Notes: generated by a model not told the origin, from the sequence alone. Positions 24,955 through 34,400 are shown, counted from the first letter of the stretch. The stretch: DNA of 64,000 nt from Litoribacter ruber (GCF_018500185.1 NZ_JAHBGI010000005.1:1-64000); one strand, 5' to 3'. Made by a program: numbers and translations.

Positions 24955-26796
24955 TTACCAAGCTATCCCATAATCCTCCCCGTGGTTGCTGCTGCCTCCC
25001 CAGAAGGTGCCGTGCTTCCAGTCAAACCATATTGCGTTGATTGGCCCGCTGGTCCTTTCCTGGAAATCCATCTTGTAGCCCCGCTTCTTTAGCTCGTTCC
25101 TTACCCATGGAGGTGTTTGGGTGCTGAGGGTAATGGCTCCAGGTTTGCTTTCATGTGCGCCGAAGGAGGACTGCATCTGGTAACTGTTGATGTTGGCAGC
25201 CTCGGCGGCTTCCTGTACAGTCATGTCAAACTCCACCACGTTGAGGAAAAACTGCAACAGGTTCTGGTCCTGCGTATCGCCACCCTGAACGGCAAAGGAC
25301 AAAAACGGCCTGCCGTCCTTTAAGGCCATGCTTGGCGTAAGGGTCACCCGTGGACGCTTGCCAGGCTCCAGCACATTAAAAGGATTCAGCTTCTCGTCCA
25401 GCACAAAGCTCTGCATCCTCTGGCTCAAGCCTATGCCGGTCTCACCGGCGATGACAGCCGGCACCCAGCCCCCACTCGGCGTGATGGAAACTACCCAACC
25501 CTCTGCATCGGCTGCCTGTACGGTAGTCGTGCCTAATAGGAATTCTTCCAAAAACGGATCTTCTAATCCCGAAATGGGATTTTCTGGCTCGAAATAACTC
25601 AATGCATCTTTTCTTTTTTCCAATAAGTCCTTAAATGGATTGGTTCCACCTTGGAAAGGATAAGGATCACCTGGCCCAATATCCTCCACATTTCTTTCCT
25701 GAATCAGTTTGGCTCTTTCTTTGGCATATTGCTTTGAAAGAAGCCCCTCCATAGGGCTAGCCTGTCCAAAATCAGGGTCTCCATAATAAAAATCCCTATC
25801 GGCAAAAGCCAGGCTCATGGTCTGATAGATTGTGTTAATATAATTGGCGGAGTTGTAACCCATTTTCTTTAGGTCAAAATTCTCCAGAATATTTAATGAC
25901 TGCAGTAAAGCCGGCCCTTGCGTCCACTCTCTCAATTTGAAAACATCAATACCTTTGTAATTCACATGCAGAGGATCCTCGATTTTGACCTGCCAGTTGG
26001 CCAGGTCTTCCATCTCGAACAATCCTCCCTGCTCCTTCACGCTTCGCACGATTTCCTCTGCAATGTCGCCGGTATAAAACCTATCATAGGCCAACTGCAG
26101 GGCTTCCTTGCGGCTCTTGCCTTCAGACAAGGCCTTTTGCTCCGTATCTACCAGTTTTTTGAGTGTATTGTAAAGGTCTTCCTGCACGAATATTTCCCCG
26201 GCATGCGGCGCCTCCCGCTCCTCTCCCATATGCGGAAGAAAAACCGCTTTGGAATAAGGCCATTCCTTTACCTTATCCTTGTTGGACTCGATCTGGTTGG
26301 CCGTTTGCGCCTCGATGGGGTAGCCTTGGGCCATCTGCATGGCTGGTTCTAAAACATCCTTAAGGCTCAACGTCCCATATTCCGCCAGCATGGTGATTAT
26401 TCCTCCAAAGGTTCCGGGCGTGGTTGCCGCCAATGGGCCAAAGGCAGGCGGATACTCCATGTCGTTATCCTTGAAATAATCAACCGTTGCTCCGGAAGGA
26501 GCCACACCAAGGGCATTGATACCGAATACCTTTTTCTGGCCCGGATGGTAGATCAGCGCCTGGGTCTCCCCTCCCCAGCTGAGCACATCCCACATCGTGC
26601 AGGTCGCCGCCAGCATGGCACAGGCCGCATCCACGGCGTTACCCCCCTTCTGGAAGGTCATGGCCCCAGCGGTGGCTGCCAAAGGTTTGCCCGTGATGGC
26701 CACCCAGTTTTTACCGTGCAAAACCGGCTTTTGGGTGGTTTGGGCTAATACATTTTGAGAAACAAAAATTAAGAGTGCAGCTAAAATTTTCTTCAT
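24955..26796 (-). CDS. Gamma-glutamyltransferase family protein
   Basis: The 613-aa Ntn-hydrolase precursor has a signal peptide (MKKILAALLIFVSQNVLAQ), so it is periplasmic or exported. The large-subunit part has GGNAVDAACAM and LGVAPSGAT. The self-cleavage and catalytic threonine lies in EEFLLGTTTVQAADAEGWVVS, where the usual TTH is TTT. The small subunit has GWVPAV, RVTLTPSMALKDG and GGDTQDQNLLQF. It would cleave gamma-glutamyl compounds such as glutathione. The TTT and GGDTQDQ variants place it in a side branch, so glutathione as substrate is uncertain. Confidence 0.85.
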   Translation of the reverse strand: MKKILAALLIFVSQNVLAQTTQKPVLHGKNWVAITGKPLAATAGAMTFQKGGNAVDAACAMLAATCTMWDVLSWGGETQALIYHPGQKKVFGINALGVAPSGATVDYFKDNDMEYPPAFGPLAATTPGTFGGIITMLAEYGTLSLKDVLEPAMQMAQGYPIEAQTANQIESNKDKVKEWPYSKAVFLPHMGEEREAPHAGEIFVQEDLYNTLKKLVDTEQKALSEGKSRKEALQLAYDRFYTGDIAEEIVRSVKEQGGLFEMEDLANWQVKIEDPLHVNYKGIDVFKLREWTQGPALLQSLNILENFDLKKMGYNSANYINTIYQTMSLAFADRDFYYGDPDFGQASPMEGLLSKQYAKERAKLIQERNVEDIGPGDPYPFQGGTNPFKDLLEKRKDALSYFEPENPISGLEDPFLEEFLLGTTTVQAADAEGWVVSITPSGGWVPAVIAGETGIGLSQRMQSFVLDEKLNPFNVLEPGKRPRVTLTPSMALKDGRPFLSFAVQGGDTQDQNLLQFFLNVVEFDMTVQEAAEAANINSYQMQSSFGAHESKPGAITLSTQTPPWVRNELKKRGYKMDFQERTSGPINAIWFDWKHGTFWGGSSNHGEDYGIAW

Positions 26797-26841
26797 AATC
26801 CTATTTTAGGAAAGGTGATTGATATAAATAAAACAAGCTAT

Positions 26842-27624
26842 CTATTCGGTAGCCTCCGGCCAAAGGGGCTCATAGCCCTCATACAATGAATTATAAAAGC
26901 TAAATACCTTATAGAGGCCATTGTTTTCGCCAAGGTTTATCCGGTTAGCCTCGATAAAGCCCTCCACCTCCTGCTCTTTATCATCAAAAATCTTCAAAAG
27001 TTTTTTCTTCTTTCGGGGCACTTCCAAAACCTGCTTGTCTTTGACAAAATAGTAAATGTTTTTCTTTTTGATCTCATCATCCTTATTCCCAATCATCAAC
27101 GCGGTATTATAATTGGCCCTTTTCAAGGTAGTCACCGTGCGCCGAACCAGGGGCAATTCACCATCTACCAAGATTTCAAAAAAGCCGGAAATAGGTACCC
27201 CTTGGTCCAAAAACTCCATCCCATTCACAAAATATCTGGGCACCTGATGCACGGAATCAATCCAAACCAAATTGTGGACGCGTAGGCCCGGAATGGTTTT
27301 TACCTGATCGCTATTGGGGGCAATGGCTTCAAATTGATGGCTCTCGATATTATAGCGAACCAAGTGGTCGGTTAAAATCTGATCATTTTTATAAAGCATG
27401 AGCGTGGATTTGTTCCACTTGGGGTCCAGGTAAAAATTGCCCAGTACTCGCTTAGGCTCATCTGGAATACCATACACCATATTTCCCCCTACAAAATTGG
27501 GACGATTGATTAACGTTTCTTGAATATTGGTGGCCCGGATGGTTTTCTGCAAGCCTTCAGTCTGGCAAAATGCCTGGGTGACAAAACTTATAAAAATCAA
27601 GAAACTGAATAAAGCCTTTTTCAT
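26842..27624 (-). CDS. Secreted protein of unknown function
   Basis: The 260-aa product has a signal peptide (MKKALFSFLIFISFVTQAFC, cleavage near 20). The mature part is rich in short strands (NFYLDPKWNKSTLMLYKND, HNLVWIDSVHQVPRYF) and has a basic run (EVPRKKKKLLKIF). There are no recognised motifs, lipobox or C-terminal sorting domain. It precedes the gamma-glutamyltransferase gene by 45 nt on the same strand and may be co-transcribed. Confidence 0.65.
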   Translation of the reverse strand: MKKALFSFLIFISFVTQAFCQTEGLQKTIRATNIQETLINRPNFVGGNMVYGIPDEPKRVLGNFYLDPKWNKSTLMLYKNDQILTDHLVRYNIESHQFEAIAPNSDQVKTIPGLRVHNLVWIDSVHQVPRYFVNGMEFLDQGVPISGFFEILVDGELPLVRRTVTTLKRANYNTALMIGNKDDEIKKKNIYYFVKDKQVLEVPRKKKKLLKIFDDKEQEVEGFIEANRINLGENNGLYKVFSFYNSLYEGYEPLWPEATE

Positions 27625-28025
27625 ATCTCATTCATTTTCATCTAAATATAAGACTTCTGCGTAAAAAGTAATAATGTAACTTTTAATATATAGTGAACTA
27701 ATGACAGATTGCTTATTAGTTCCTTCTTGTATACCGTCCCTTCACCAACACCAATCATCAACAACACAATCCTTTGTTAATCAAAACTTTAAAGCAACAC
27801 CCAAACTTAGCCACTCCGTATCCACTCCGATTCCACTTTGTACCCTCTCCGTACCCACTCCGTATTTTGACGGAGAGGATGCAGTGGGGATTTGGAGTAA
27901 AAATGGGATGGAAACGGAAAGGTTTGCTATCTGAGTAAAGTTGATATTAGGTAGGAATTACTTAAAAAATCTATGTATCAGAAATGGGACTAGCCCCATT
28001 GTAGGCTAATGGATAAAGCAAAAGC
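27625..28025. other. Intergenic region with no supported gene
   Basis: It separates the unknown secreted protein gene (start at 27624) from the end of the hydroxyacid dehydrogenase gene. A plus-strand ORF in it has repetitive Pro/Thr/Ser composition caused by the hairpin at 27825-27897 and is not credible. A second small stem (AATGGG/CCCATT near 27983-28000) has no T-run. Confidence 0.5.
27825..27897. repeat. Long imperfect hairpin with internal CCACTCCG repeats
   Basis: The arms CTCCGATTCCACT...CCTCTCCGT and ACGGAGAGG...AGTGGGGATTTGGAG pair over about 28 positions with a few mismatches around a 17-nt loop. The 5' side also has repeats of CCACTCCG (27811-, 27822-) and CCCACTCCG in the loop. 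It could be a REP/MITE-like repeat or a structured RNA; copies elsewhere in the genome cannot be judged from this window. Confidence 0.5.
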
Positions 28026-28955
28026 TTAGGGGAAGGCTTTGGCTATCTTTTCAACTAGCACTTTGTTGATCTTTTCGTAAGATTGGTGGGTCCAGCCTGC
28101 CACATGAGGTGAAAAAATGACGTTGTCACGCTCGGCAAGTTTATCAAAGGACAGTTTCTGGGCGTGAGTCATGCTGCCAAATTTTTCGTTTTCCAATACA
28201 TCGAGTATGGCTCCTTTGAATATTTTCTCCTGAAGGGCCTCATTCAAAGTATCAAAACTGATTAGTTCTCCCCTAGCCGTATTGATGAAATAGATGGGTT
28301 TTTGAAATCTGCCCAAAAAGGTGATATCCAAAAAACCCCTAGTCTCGGAAGTTAAAGGGATATGCAGACTTAAAATGTCGGCTTTTTCGAAAATCTCCTC
28401 CCAACCCGCTTCAGCAGCATATTGATCGCCATAATCGGTTCTATATTTATCATAGGCCAGCACATGTACTCCAAATCCACTTAGGCGCTTTGCAAAAGAC
28501 TGGCCCATGTTGCCGTATCCGATGATGCCGACTGTTTTGCCGGCCAATTCTTCCCCTCTATTTTCTTCCCTCCGCCAGATTCCTTTGCGGACCTGCTGGT
28601 CAGACCGGTTGTAATGGTTAAAAAGGGCCAAAAGCATACCCACGGCATGCTCCCCTACCGCATCCCGGTTGCCTTCGGGTGCATGGAATAACTGAATGCC
28701 TCGGGCTTCTAAAAAATCAATGTCAATATTATCAAGGCCGGCTCCTGCCCTGGCTATAAATTTAAGGTTGCCCCCCTTTTCCAGCAGCTCTCGATCCATT
28801 TTTGTTTTTGATCTAATGATCAATCCTTCATAGCCACCCACAACTTCCATTATGCCCTTGCGGTCTATTTCTGGCTTATAATCCACTGCATGCCCCAATT
28901 TTTCCAAAAGGGGCACAATACTATTGTGCATTTCGTCTATGATCAAAATCCTCAT
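28026..28955 (-). CDS. D-isomer-specific 2-hydroxyacid dehydrogenase
   Basis: The 309-aa NAD-dependent enzyme has the Rossmann motif VGIIGYGNMGQSF and the catalytic residues of the family: Arg in FINTARGELIS, Glu in LDVLENEK, and His in FSPHVAGWT. It is near the length of the catalytic core of D-3-phosphoglycerate dehydrogenase (SerA) without an ACT domain, so SerA-like activity is possible; glyoxylate or D-lactate reduction is an alternative. It is last in a minus-strand series after rsmA and mgtE. Confidence 0.85.
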   Translation of the reverse strand: MRILIIDEMHNSIVPLLEKLGHAVDYKPEIDRKGIMEVVGGYEGLIIRSKTKMDRELLEKGGNLKFIARAGAGLDNIDIDFLEARGIQLFHAPEGNRDAVGEHAVGMLLALFNHYNRSDQQVRKGIWRREENRGEELAGKTVGIIGYGNMGQSFAKRLSGFGVHVLAYDKYRTDYGDQYAAEAGWEEIFEKADILSLHIPLTSETRGFLDITFLGRFQKPIYFINTARGELISFDTLNEALQEKIFKGAILDVLENEKFGSMTHAQKLSFDKLAERDNVIFSPHVAGWTHQSYEKINKVLVEKIAKAFP

Positions 28956-29085
28956 AACAGATCGTTTTATTTTAAACCTCCCTCATCTTGCCGTTAAAAA
29001 GCCTTGTTCGACCTCTTTTTTACTTTGTGCCCTTCGTGGCCAATTTTATCCTGATACCCTCATCGGAAATCCGACATCTGTCATC
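28956..29085. other. Spacer with a CTTTGTGCCCTTCGTGGCC repeat-like tract
   Basis: The stretch CTTTGTGCCCTTCGTGGCC (about 29023-29041) resembles short extragenic repeats seen at gene ends in Bacteroidetes and looks compositionally akin to the cassette-end repeats at 18319 and 24884. No gene or promoter is evident. Confidence 0.3.
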
Positions 29086-30453
29086 CTACAAATTCAACAA
29101 CAACATCGCCACTCCAAAATACACTGCCAAGCCAAGCAGGTCATTTGCCGTAGTAATAAAAGGGCCTGAGGCAATGGCTGGGTTTACTCCAAATCGATTT
29201 AACAAAATGGGAGTTACGGTCCCCATAAAGGATGCCAGCAAAACCACGCAGAACATGGCCAGCCCAATGGTAACTCCAAAAATAAACTCATGTTTGTAGA
29301 CAAAAACCACCACAGCCAGCACAAAACCTCCCAACACTACACCATTGACCAAGGCTATCAGAAAGCCCTTGATGAATCTTTGCCAAGGGGTATCGCTGAA
29401 CACCGATTTTGCGGCAAGCGTCTGGACTACCAGGGAGGAGGACTGAATGCCCACGTTACCGCCGGTAGCTGCCACCAAAGGAATGAATGAAGCCAATGCG
29501 ATGACTTTCTGAAGACCATCTTCGAAGAAATCTATTATTCCGGCCCCCATCAGCCCACCTACCACACCGATAAGCAACCAAGGAAGCCGAGCTTTGGCGA
29601 TCCTGAAAATACTATCGCTTTCCTCCACATCATCCGAAAGCCCCGTCATGGCCTGAATATCTTCCTCTGATTGCTCCCGGATCACATCGAGGATATCATC
29701 AATGGTAATCCTTCCAACAAGCTTATTCTTGACATTTACCACAGGAATGGATTCCAAATCGTATTTTCTCATAATTTCCGCCACCTCTTCCTGCCTCATA
29801 TGGGTAGGCACAGATATTTGGTCATCCTCAAAAATATCCGCAATCTTGGTATCGGCTGCCGAAAGAATGATCCTCTTCAGGCTGACCCTTCCCAAAAGCC
29901 TTTCTTTATTATCCACTACATATATGGAGTAGATTTTCTCAACATTTTCAGCCTGGCGTCGGATCTCATTGATCGTCTGCACCACCGTCCAATTTTGGTT
30001 GGCCTTGATAAATTCCTTGGCCATGAGTCCCCCTGCGCTATCCTCATCATAGCGCAAAAGGTCCAGAATGTGGGCAGACTTCTCCTTCTCCTGAAGGTGG
30101 CTGATTACATCCTCCCGCTCATTAACCCCGAGTTGGTTGAGTATATCTACCGCATCATCGGAGTCCATGTGGTCGATAAGAGCAGCGAGCTCGGTATGCT
30201 CCATGGATGTAATGATCTTGAATTGATCATCTTCATCAAGCTCAATTAAGATATCAGCGGCAAGCTCATCATCAAGCACCCGAAGCACGTACAAAGCCTC
30301 CTGCATGTCAAGCTCATCTAGCAAGGCCGCCACATCGGCCTCGTTGGCGCCTTCCATGGATTCCTTGATGAACACCTTGTCTTCGGCTTCTATAGCCTGG
30401 CGGAGTTGCTCCAGGTATTCTTTTGAGAGCTCGAATAGTTTTATTTGTTCCAA
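29086..30453 (-). CDS. mgtE: Magnesium transporter MgtE
   Basis: The 455-aa protein has the three parts of MgtE: an N-domain of helical repeats (about 1-130, MEGANEADVAALLDELDMQEAL), a CBS pair (about 135-255, EKIYSIYVVDNKERLLGRVSLKR) that senses Mg, and five transmembrane helices (about 285-455) with the pore segment FIPLVAATGGNVGIQSSS. It is a Mg-gated Mg2+ channel of the inner membrane. The start is TTG at 30453; no nearer ATG would keep the N-domain. It overlaps rsmA by 13 nt. Confidence 0.94.
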   Translation of the reverse strand: MEQIKLFELSKEYLEQLRQAIEAEDKVFIKESMEGANEADVAALLDELDMQEALYVLRVLDDELAADILIELDEDDQFKIITSMEHTELAALIDHMDSDDAVDILNQLGVNEREDVISHLQEKEKSAHILDLLRYDEDSAGGLMAKEFIKANQNWTVVQTINEIRRQAENVEKIYSIYVVDNKERLLGRVSLKRIILSAADTKIADIFEDDQISVPTHMRQEEVAEIMRKYDLESIPVVNVKNKLVGRITIDDILDVIREQSEEDIQAMTGLSDDVEESDSIFRIAKARLPWLLIGVVGGLMGAGIIDFFEDGLQKVIALASFIPLVAATGGNVGIQSSSLVVQTLAAKSVFSDTPWQRFIKGFLIALVNGVVLGGFVLAVVVFVYKHEFIFGVTIGLAMFCVVLLASFMGTVTPILLNRFGVNPAIASGPFITTANDLLGLAVYFGVAMLLLNL

Positions 30454-31223
30454 GTTGCTTGAATTTGGTTCGTTAAAAATACAAAGTCCTGCACGCCTAG
30501 TTGCTCAGCGCGCTTGTCCAGCAAGGACATCTCCCTCACTTCTTCGGCCAGTCCCATTGATTTGAGGGCATTCCGCAGGGTTTTTCGGCGAGTGGAAAAG
30601 GCCTGTTTAACCACCCTGAAAAACATCTTCTCGTCACAATCCAACTTTTTGGTTTCATTCCTTTTTAGCCTAATTACCCCGCTGTTCACTTTTGGCGGAG
30701 GATTAAAGACCCCGGGAGGCACCGAAAAAAGATATTCTATATCATAAAAGGCCTGCAACAGCACGCTTAAAATCCCATAATCCTTATTTCCAGGAGGGGA
30801 AGCAATCCGCTGGGCCACCTCTTTTTGAAGCATACACACCACCTCAGGCACCTTGTGGCGGTCCTCCAGTACTTTGAAAAATATCTGTGAAGAAATGTTG
30901 TAAGGGAAATTCCCCACTACTGCATAGTCCCCTTCAATTACCTTTCCAAAATCATGTTTTAAGAAATCTGCCTCAATAATCTTTTCTCCCAACTGGGGAT
31001 ATTTTTTGTGCAAATAGGCAATGGACTCGGTATCCACATCGACCAGGTACAGGTCCCAAGGCTCCTGCAGCAGAAAATCCGTCAGAACCCCCATCCCGGG
31101 ACCGATTTCGAGCACTTTTTTCACTCCCTTGTGACCGGTCATGCCTTTGGCTATTTTTTCGGCAATCCCCAAGTCGGTAAGGAAATGTTGGCCCAGGTGC
31201 TTTTTAGGTTTGACTTTATCCAT
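30441..31223 (-). CDS. rsmA: 16S rRNA dimethyladenosine transferase
   Basis: The 260-aa SAM-dependent enzyme dimethylates two adjacent adenosines in helix 45 of 16S rRNA. Visible motifs are KKHLGQHFLTDLGIAEKI, VLEIGPGMGVLTDFLL (SAM loop), and VVGNFPYNISSQIFF (catalytic NxPY motif). The C-terminal domain ends in FVFLTNQIQATWNK. It is divergent from pepA across 54 bp; on the minus strand TAATTTTG at 31268-31261 could be its -7 box. Confidence 0.95.
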   Translation of the reverse strand: MDKVKPKKHLGQHFLTDLGIAEKIAKGMTGHKGVKKVLEIGPGMGVLTDFLLQEPWDLYLVDVDTESIAYLHKKYPQLGEKIIEADFLKHDFGKVIEGDYAVVGNFPYNISSQIFFKVLEDRHKVPEVVCMLQKEVAQRIASPPGNKDYGILSVLLQAFYDIEYLFSVPPGVFNPPPKVNSGVIRLKRNETKKLDCDEKMFFRVVKQAFSTRRKTLRNALKSMGLAEEVREMSLLDKRAEQLGVQDFVFLTNQIQATWNK

Positions 31224-31277
31224 CTTAATTTCTCTGATAAAAATTCGTTAAATTGCGTGTCAAAATTAAGATATTAT

Positions 31278-32717
31278 ATGTTAACTGCCATAAGTTTAAA
31301 AAAGAGCCTTGATAATCCCGCTGCTCTCCAAGGTGTAATTTACCTTTCAAAGGAGGGAGATCTGGAACATTATGCCTTTGAAGAAAAGGAAAAAGCCTTC
31401 CTCAAAAACATGCTATTTTCCAAAAACAAGGAACAGTTAACTTTCACAAACGGGACCCATCAACTATTAATTTTTAAGCAGAAAGAAAGCTCTTCTGAAA
31501 CCTACAAGGCAGAATATGCCAGAAGAGCTGGTGCTAAAGCTTGGGGGTTTTTGAAGGACCTGGATGCGGCAGTGGCATACGGTCTGGGAGAAAATGCCAG
31601 CCTTGCGCCCTTTCTGGAAGGCTGCATGCTTGCCTCCTATTCTTTTCAAAAGTATAAGACCGAAAAAAAGACTTTCCCCTCCACTCTTGAGGTAGTCGCT
31701 AACGGACTCTCCCAACAGGAGGCCGATTTTCTACAGTTATCCATCAACGCAACTTTTGTAGCCCGTACCTTGGTCAATGAGCCAGCCATATTTTTAACGG
31801 CTCCCCAGCTTTCTGAGGAGATTGAAGCCTTGGGAAAAGAATATGGGTTCGAAACGGAGATTTTCGACGAAACCCGGATCGCCTCACTAAAAATGGCCGG
31901 ACTGCTTGCTGTCAATGCAGGAAGTGAATTGCCTCCTACTTTCAGCATCATGTGCCACCGCCCCGATAAGCCTATAAATGACAAACCCATAGTATTGGTG
32001 GGCAAAGGGGTGGTTTACGACACAGGTGGATTGAGCTTGAAACCCACGGCAAATTCCATGGACCTGATGAAGTCCGACATGGCTGGAGCCGCCACGGTGG
32101 TGGGCACCATGTGTGCTGTTGCCAAACTTAACCTCCCCATAGAAGTTATCGGACTGATCCCCGCTACGGACAACCGCCCCGGATACAATGCCGTCACCCC
32201 TGGAGATGTAATTGAGTATCCCAATGGCAAAACCGTAGAAATTCTCAATACAGATGCCGAAGGCAGGTTAATTTTGGCTGATGCCCTTATCTTTGCGCAG
32301 AAATACAATCCGGGACTGGTTATAGATGTGGCCACACTTACCGGAGCGGCCATGGCTGCAATTGGCAAGGAAGGTGCGGTGATGATGGGTACGGCATCGC
32401 AGGAATGGAAATCCCAGCTTCAACAGGCCGGAGAGATCACTTGCGAAAGATTGGTGGAATTCCCGATTTGGGAAGAGTACGATAAGCAATTAAAATCAAA
32501 CATTGCCGACATTACAAACCTTGGCGGTCCGACCGGCGGGGCGATCACTGCCGGGAAGTTTTTACAACATTTTATAGATTTTGAATGGATACACTTGGAT
32601 ATAGCCGGCCCCGCCTATTCCAAATCCTCCGACAGCTACAAGCCGGCGGGTGGAAGCGGATTTGGCGTGAGGCTGCTGACCAGGTTTTTATCAAATTATA
32701 CCCAAAGCACTAAATGA
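31278..32717 (+). CDS. pepA: Leucyl aminopeptidase (M17 family)
   Basis: The 479-aa protein has a short N-terminal domain and the M17 catalytic domain. Metal and catalytic residues are visible in VGKGVVYDTGGLSLKPTANS, MKSDMAGAATV, PATDNRPG and the family signature NTDAEGRLILADAL. It releases N-terminal amino acids in the cytoplasm. The frame is open upstream to 31008, but that part is antisense to rsmA and has no homology-like pattern, so ATG at 31278 is chosen. It overlaps pdxA by 4 nt. Confidence 0.93.
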   Translation: MLTAISLKKSLDNPAALQGVIYLSKEGDLEHYAFEEKEKAFLKNMLFSKNKEQLTFTNGTHQLLIFKQKESSSETYKAEYARRAGAKAWGFLKDLDAAVAYGLGENASLAPFLEGCMLASYSFQKYKTEKKTFPSTLEVVANGLSQQEADFLQLSINATFVARTLVNEPAIFLTAPQLSEEIEALGKEYGFETEIFDETRIASLKMAGLLAVNAGSELPPTFSIMCHRPDKPINDKPIVLVGKGVVYDTGGLSLKPTANSMDLMKSDMAGAATVVGTMCAVAKLNLPIEVIGLIPATDNRPGYNAVTPGDVIEYPNGKTVEILNTDAEGRLILADALIFAQKYNPGLVIDVATLTGAAMAAIGKEGAVMMGTASQEWKSQLQQAGEITCERLVEFPIWEEYDKQLKSNIADITNLGGPTGGAITAGKFLQHFIDFEWIHLDIAGPAYSKSSDSYKPAGGSGFGVRLLTRFLSNYTQSTK

Positions 32718-33736
32718 GCAACAGGAAAAACAAGCCCATCATTGGGATTACGATAGGAGATATTAACGGCATCAGTGCCGAGGTGACCATGAAAGCCCTT
32801 TTGGACAACAGGCTTCAAAAGCTCATTACGCCTGTAATTTATGCTCACGGCAAGGCCATCACCTATTACCGCAAGCAATTGCAGCTGGATGATTTTAATT
32901 TCATGCAAATCAAGAGCGTGGACGAAATCCACCACAAGAAAATCAACGTGATCAACGTCGTGGAAGAATGCCCCGAGGTAATTCCAGGCGTGGAAACCAT
33001 GGAAGCGGGCAAAATGGCCATTGCCGCTATAGACCAAGCTATTGAGGATATGAAGGCCAACAAAATCCAGGCGATGGTAACTGCCCCACTGAACAAAAAC
33101 AACATTAACAGCGAGGAGTTGAGCTTTGTGGGCCATACGGAATACCTTACACAGGCTTTTGAGGCGAAAGACAGCATGATGTTTATGGTGTCGGACGACT
33201 TGAGGGTTGGACTTGTTTCTGGTCATGTCGCTCTAAAAGATGTGCCGGCACAGATTACACAGAAGAGAATCCAAGAGAAGCTTCAGATCATGATCAAGTC
33301 CCTTCAGGATGATTATGGTATCAACAAGCCAAAAATTGCCGTACTGGGACTTAACCCGCATGCAGGGGAAGATGGTTTGTTGGGTGCTGAAGAGGAAGAA
33401 ATCATCAAACCCGCCATTCGTGCATTTAAGGACAAAGGCGAAATGGTATTTGGGCCCTATCCATCTGATGGATTTTTTGGAATGATGCATTTCAAGAAGT
33501 TTGACGGGATTTTGGCCATGTACCATGATCAAGGCTTGATTCCTTTCAAGACCCTAGCGTTTGAGACCGGCGTCAACTTTACGGCTGGCCTGCCTTTTGT
33601 GCGAACTTCTCCCGATCATGGCACTGCCTATAACATCGCCGGGAAGAACGTAGCCGATGAAGGCTCCATGCGTTCAGCCATCTTTTGTGCCTATGATATT
33701 ATCAGACAGAAGGGTGACTGGGAAGAGGAGGACTAA
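32714..33736 (+). CDS. pdxA: 4-hydroxythreonine-4-phosphate dehydrogenase
   Basis: The 340-aa NAD-dependent enzyme of the DXP-dependent pyridoxal 5'-phosphate pathway shows IGITIGDINGISAEV, TAPLNKNNIN, GHTEYL, LGLNPHAGEDG, YHDQGLIPFKTL and RTSPDHGTAYNIAG, including the metal-binding His residues. Its start codon overlaps the pepA stop codon (ATGA), so the two are coupled. Confidence 0.95.
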   Translation: MSNRKNKPIIGITIGDINGISAEVTMKALLDNRLQKLITPVIYAHGKAITYYRKQLQLDDFNFMQIKSVDEIHHKKINVINVVEECPEVIPGVETMEAGKMAIAAIDQAIEDMKANKIQAMVTAPLNKNNINSEELSFVGHTEYLTQAFEAKDSMMFMVSDDLRVGLVSGHVALKDVPAQITQKRIQEKLQIMIKSLQDDYGINKPKIAVLGLNPHAGEDGLLGAEEEEIIKPAIRAFKDKGEMVFGPYPSDGFFGMMHFKKFDGILAMYHDQGLIPFKTLAFETGVNFTAGLPFVRTSPDHGTAYNIAGKNVADEGSMRSAIFCAYDIIRQKGDWEEED

Positions 33737-33753
33737 AATAAATACGGTTCAGT

Positions 33754-33784
33754 TTTAGTTTTTAAAAATACTTCACTAAATTTG
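33754..33784 (+). promoter_or_regulatory. Promoter of the yceD-rpmF operon
   Basis: TTTA (33754-33757), a 19-nt spacer and TAAATTTG (33777-33784). The expected start site near 33789 leaves a short leader holding the strong ribosome-binding site GGAGGA at 33801-33806. Confidence 0.6.
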
Positions 33785-33809
33785 CGGTCTTAAATTAGAA
33801 GGAGGAAGC

Positions 33810-34382
33810 GTGAAATTCTTTAAAGATTACGATATTGAAGTCATCAAACTTAAAGAAGGGAAGCATGAATTCTCTTTTCCAGTTACCGATGAGTTCTTCA
33901 AGCACTTTGAGAAAAACGAAATTGTAAGCAAGGGGAATTTGACTGCTTTGGTTACTTTATCCAAGGAAGCTAATTTAATAGACGCGATATTTGACATTAA
34001 GGGAAGCGTGGAGCTTACCTGCGACCGAAGTCTAGAGCTCTTTGACCATCCACTGGAAACTACCCAGCGAGTAAGGTACAAATACGGTCCAGAGGAAGCG
34101 GAAATCAATGAAGAGATTTTCATGATTACCCGCGACACCCCCAAAATCAATGTTGCGCAATTGATATATGAATTTATAATATTAGCGATCCCGGCCAAGA
34201 AAGTCCATCCGGACCATGTGTATGAAATGGATGAAGATGATTTTGAAGCAGAGGGTGAGCTGGTATACAGTTCCGGCGATGTTGAAGACGAGCCGTCTGA
34301 GCAAGACGAGGAGTCATCGGAATCCGAGGAAAATACAGATCCCAGATGGGAAGCGCTTAAAAATTTAAAGAAAAAAGATTAA
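33810..34382 (+). CDS. YceD/DUF177-family protein
   Basis: The 190-aa acidic protein starts with GTG (33810) preceded by GGAGGA, an unusually good Shine-Dalgarno here. The conserved GSVELTCDRSLELFDHPLE segment is typical of DUF177, which is nearly always encoded next to rpmF and is linked to 23S rRNA maturation in bacteria and plastids. The last 40 residues are Glu/Asp/Ser-rich (DVEDEPSEQDEESSESEENTD). rpmF follows after 18 nt. Confidence 0.9.
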   Translation: MKFFKDYDIEVIKLKEGKHEFSFPVTDEFFKHFEKNEIVSKGNLTALVTLSKEANLIDAIFDIKGSVELTCDRSLELFDHPLETTQRVRYKYGPEEAEINEEIFMITRDTPKINVAQLIYEFIILAIPAKKVHPDHVYEMDEDDFEAEGELVYSSGDVEDEPSEQDEESSESEENTDPRWEALKNLKKKD

Positions 34383-34400
34383 TCTAAAAATTGCATAGAG

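Noticed and set aside
27701-27934. Plus-strand ORF of 77 codons
   Set aside because: Composition is low-complexity and explained by the hairpin with CCACTCCG repeats; no promoter or ribosome site.
29671-30249. Plus-strand ORF of 192 codons
   Set aside because: Shadow of mgtE on the other strand with no recognisable motif.
31008-31277. N-terminal extension of the leucyl aminopeptidase
   Set aside because: It is antisense to rsmA and lacks M17 features; ATG at 31278 gives the usual length.
30454-31277. Magnesium riboswitch for mgtE
   Set aside because: mgtE follows rsmA with overlapping frames; the 54 bp before rsmA are too short for an M-box or ykoK-type RNA.
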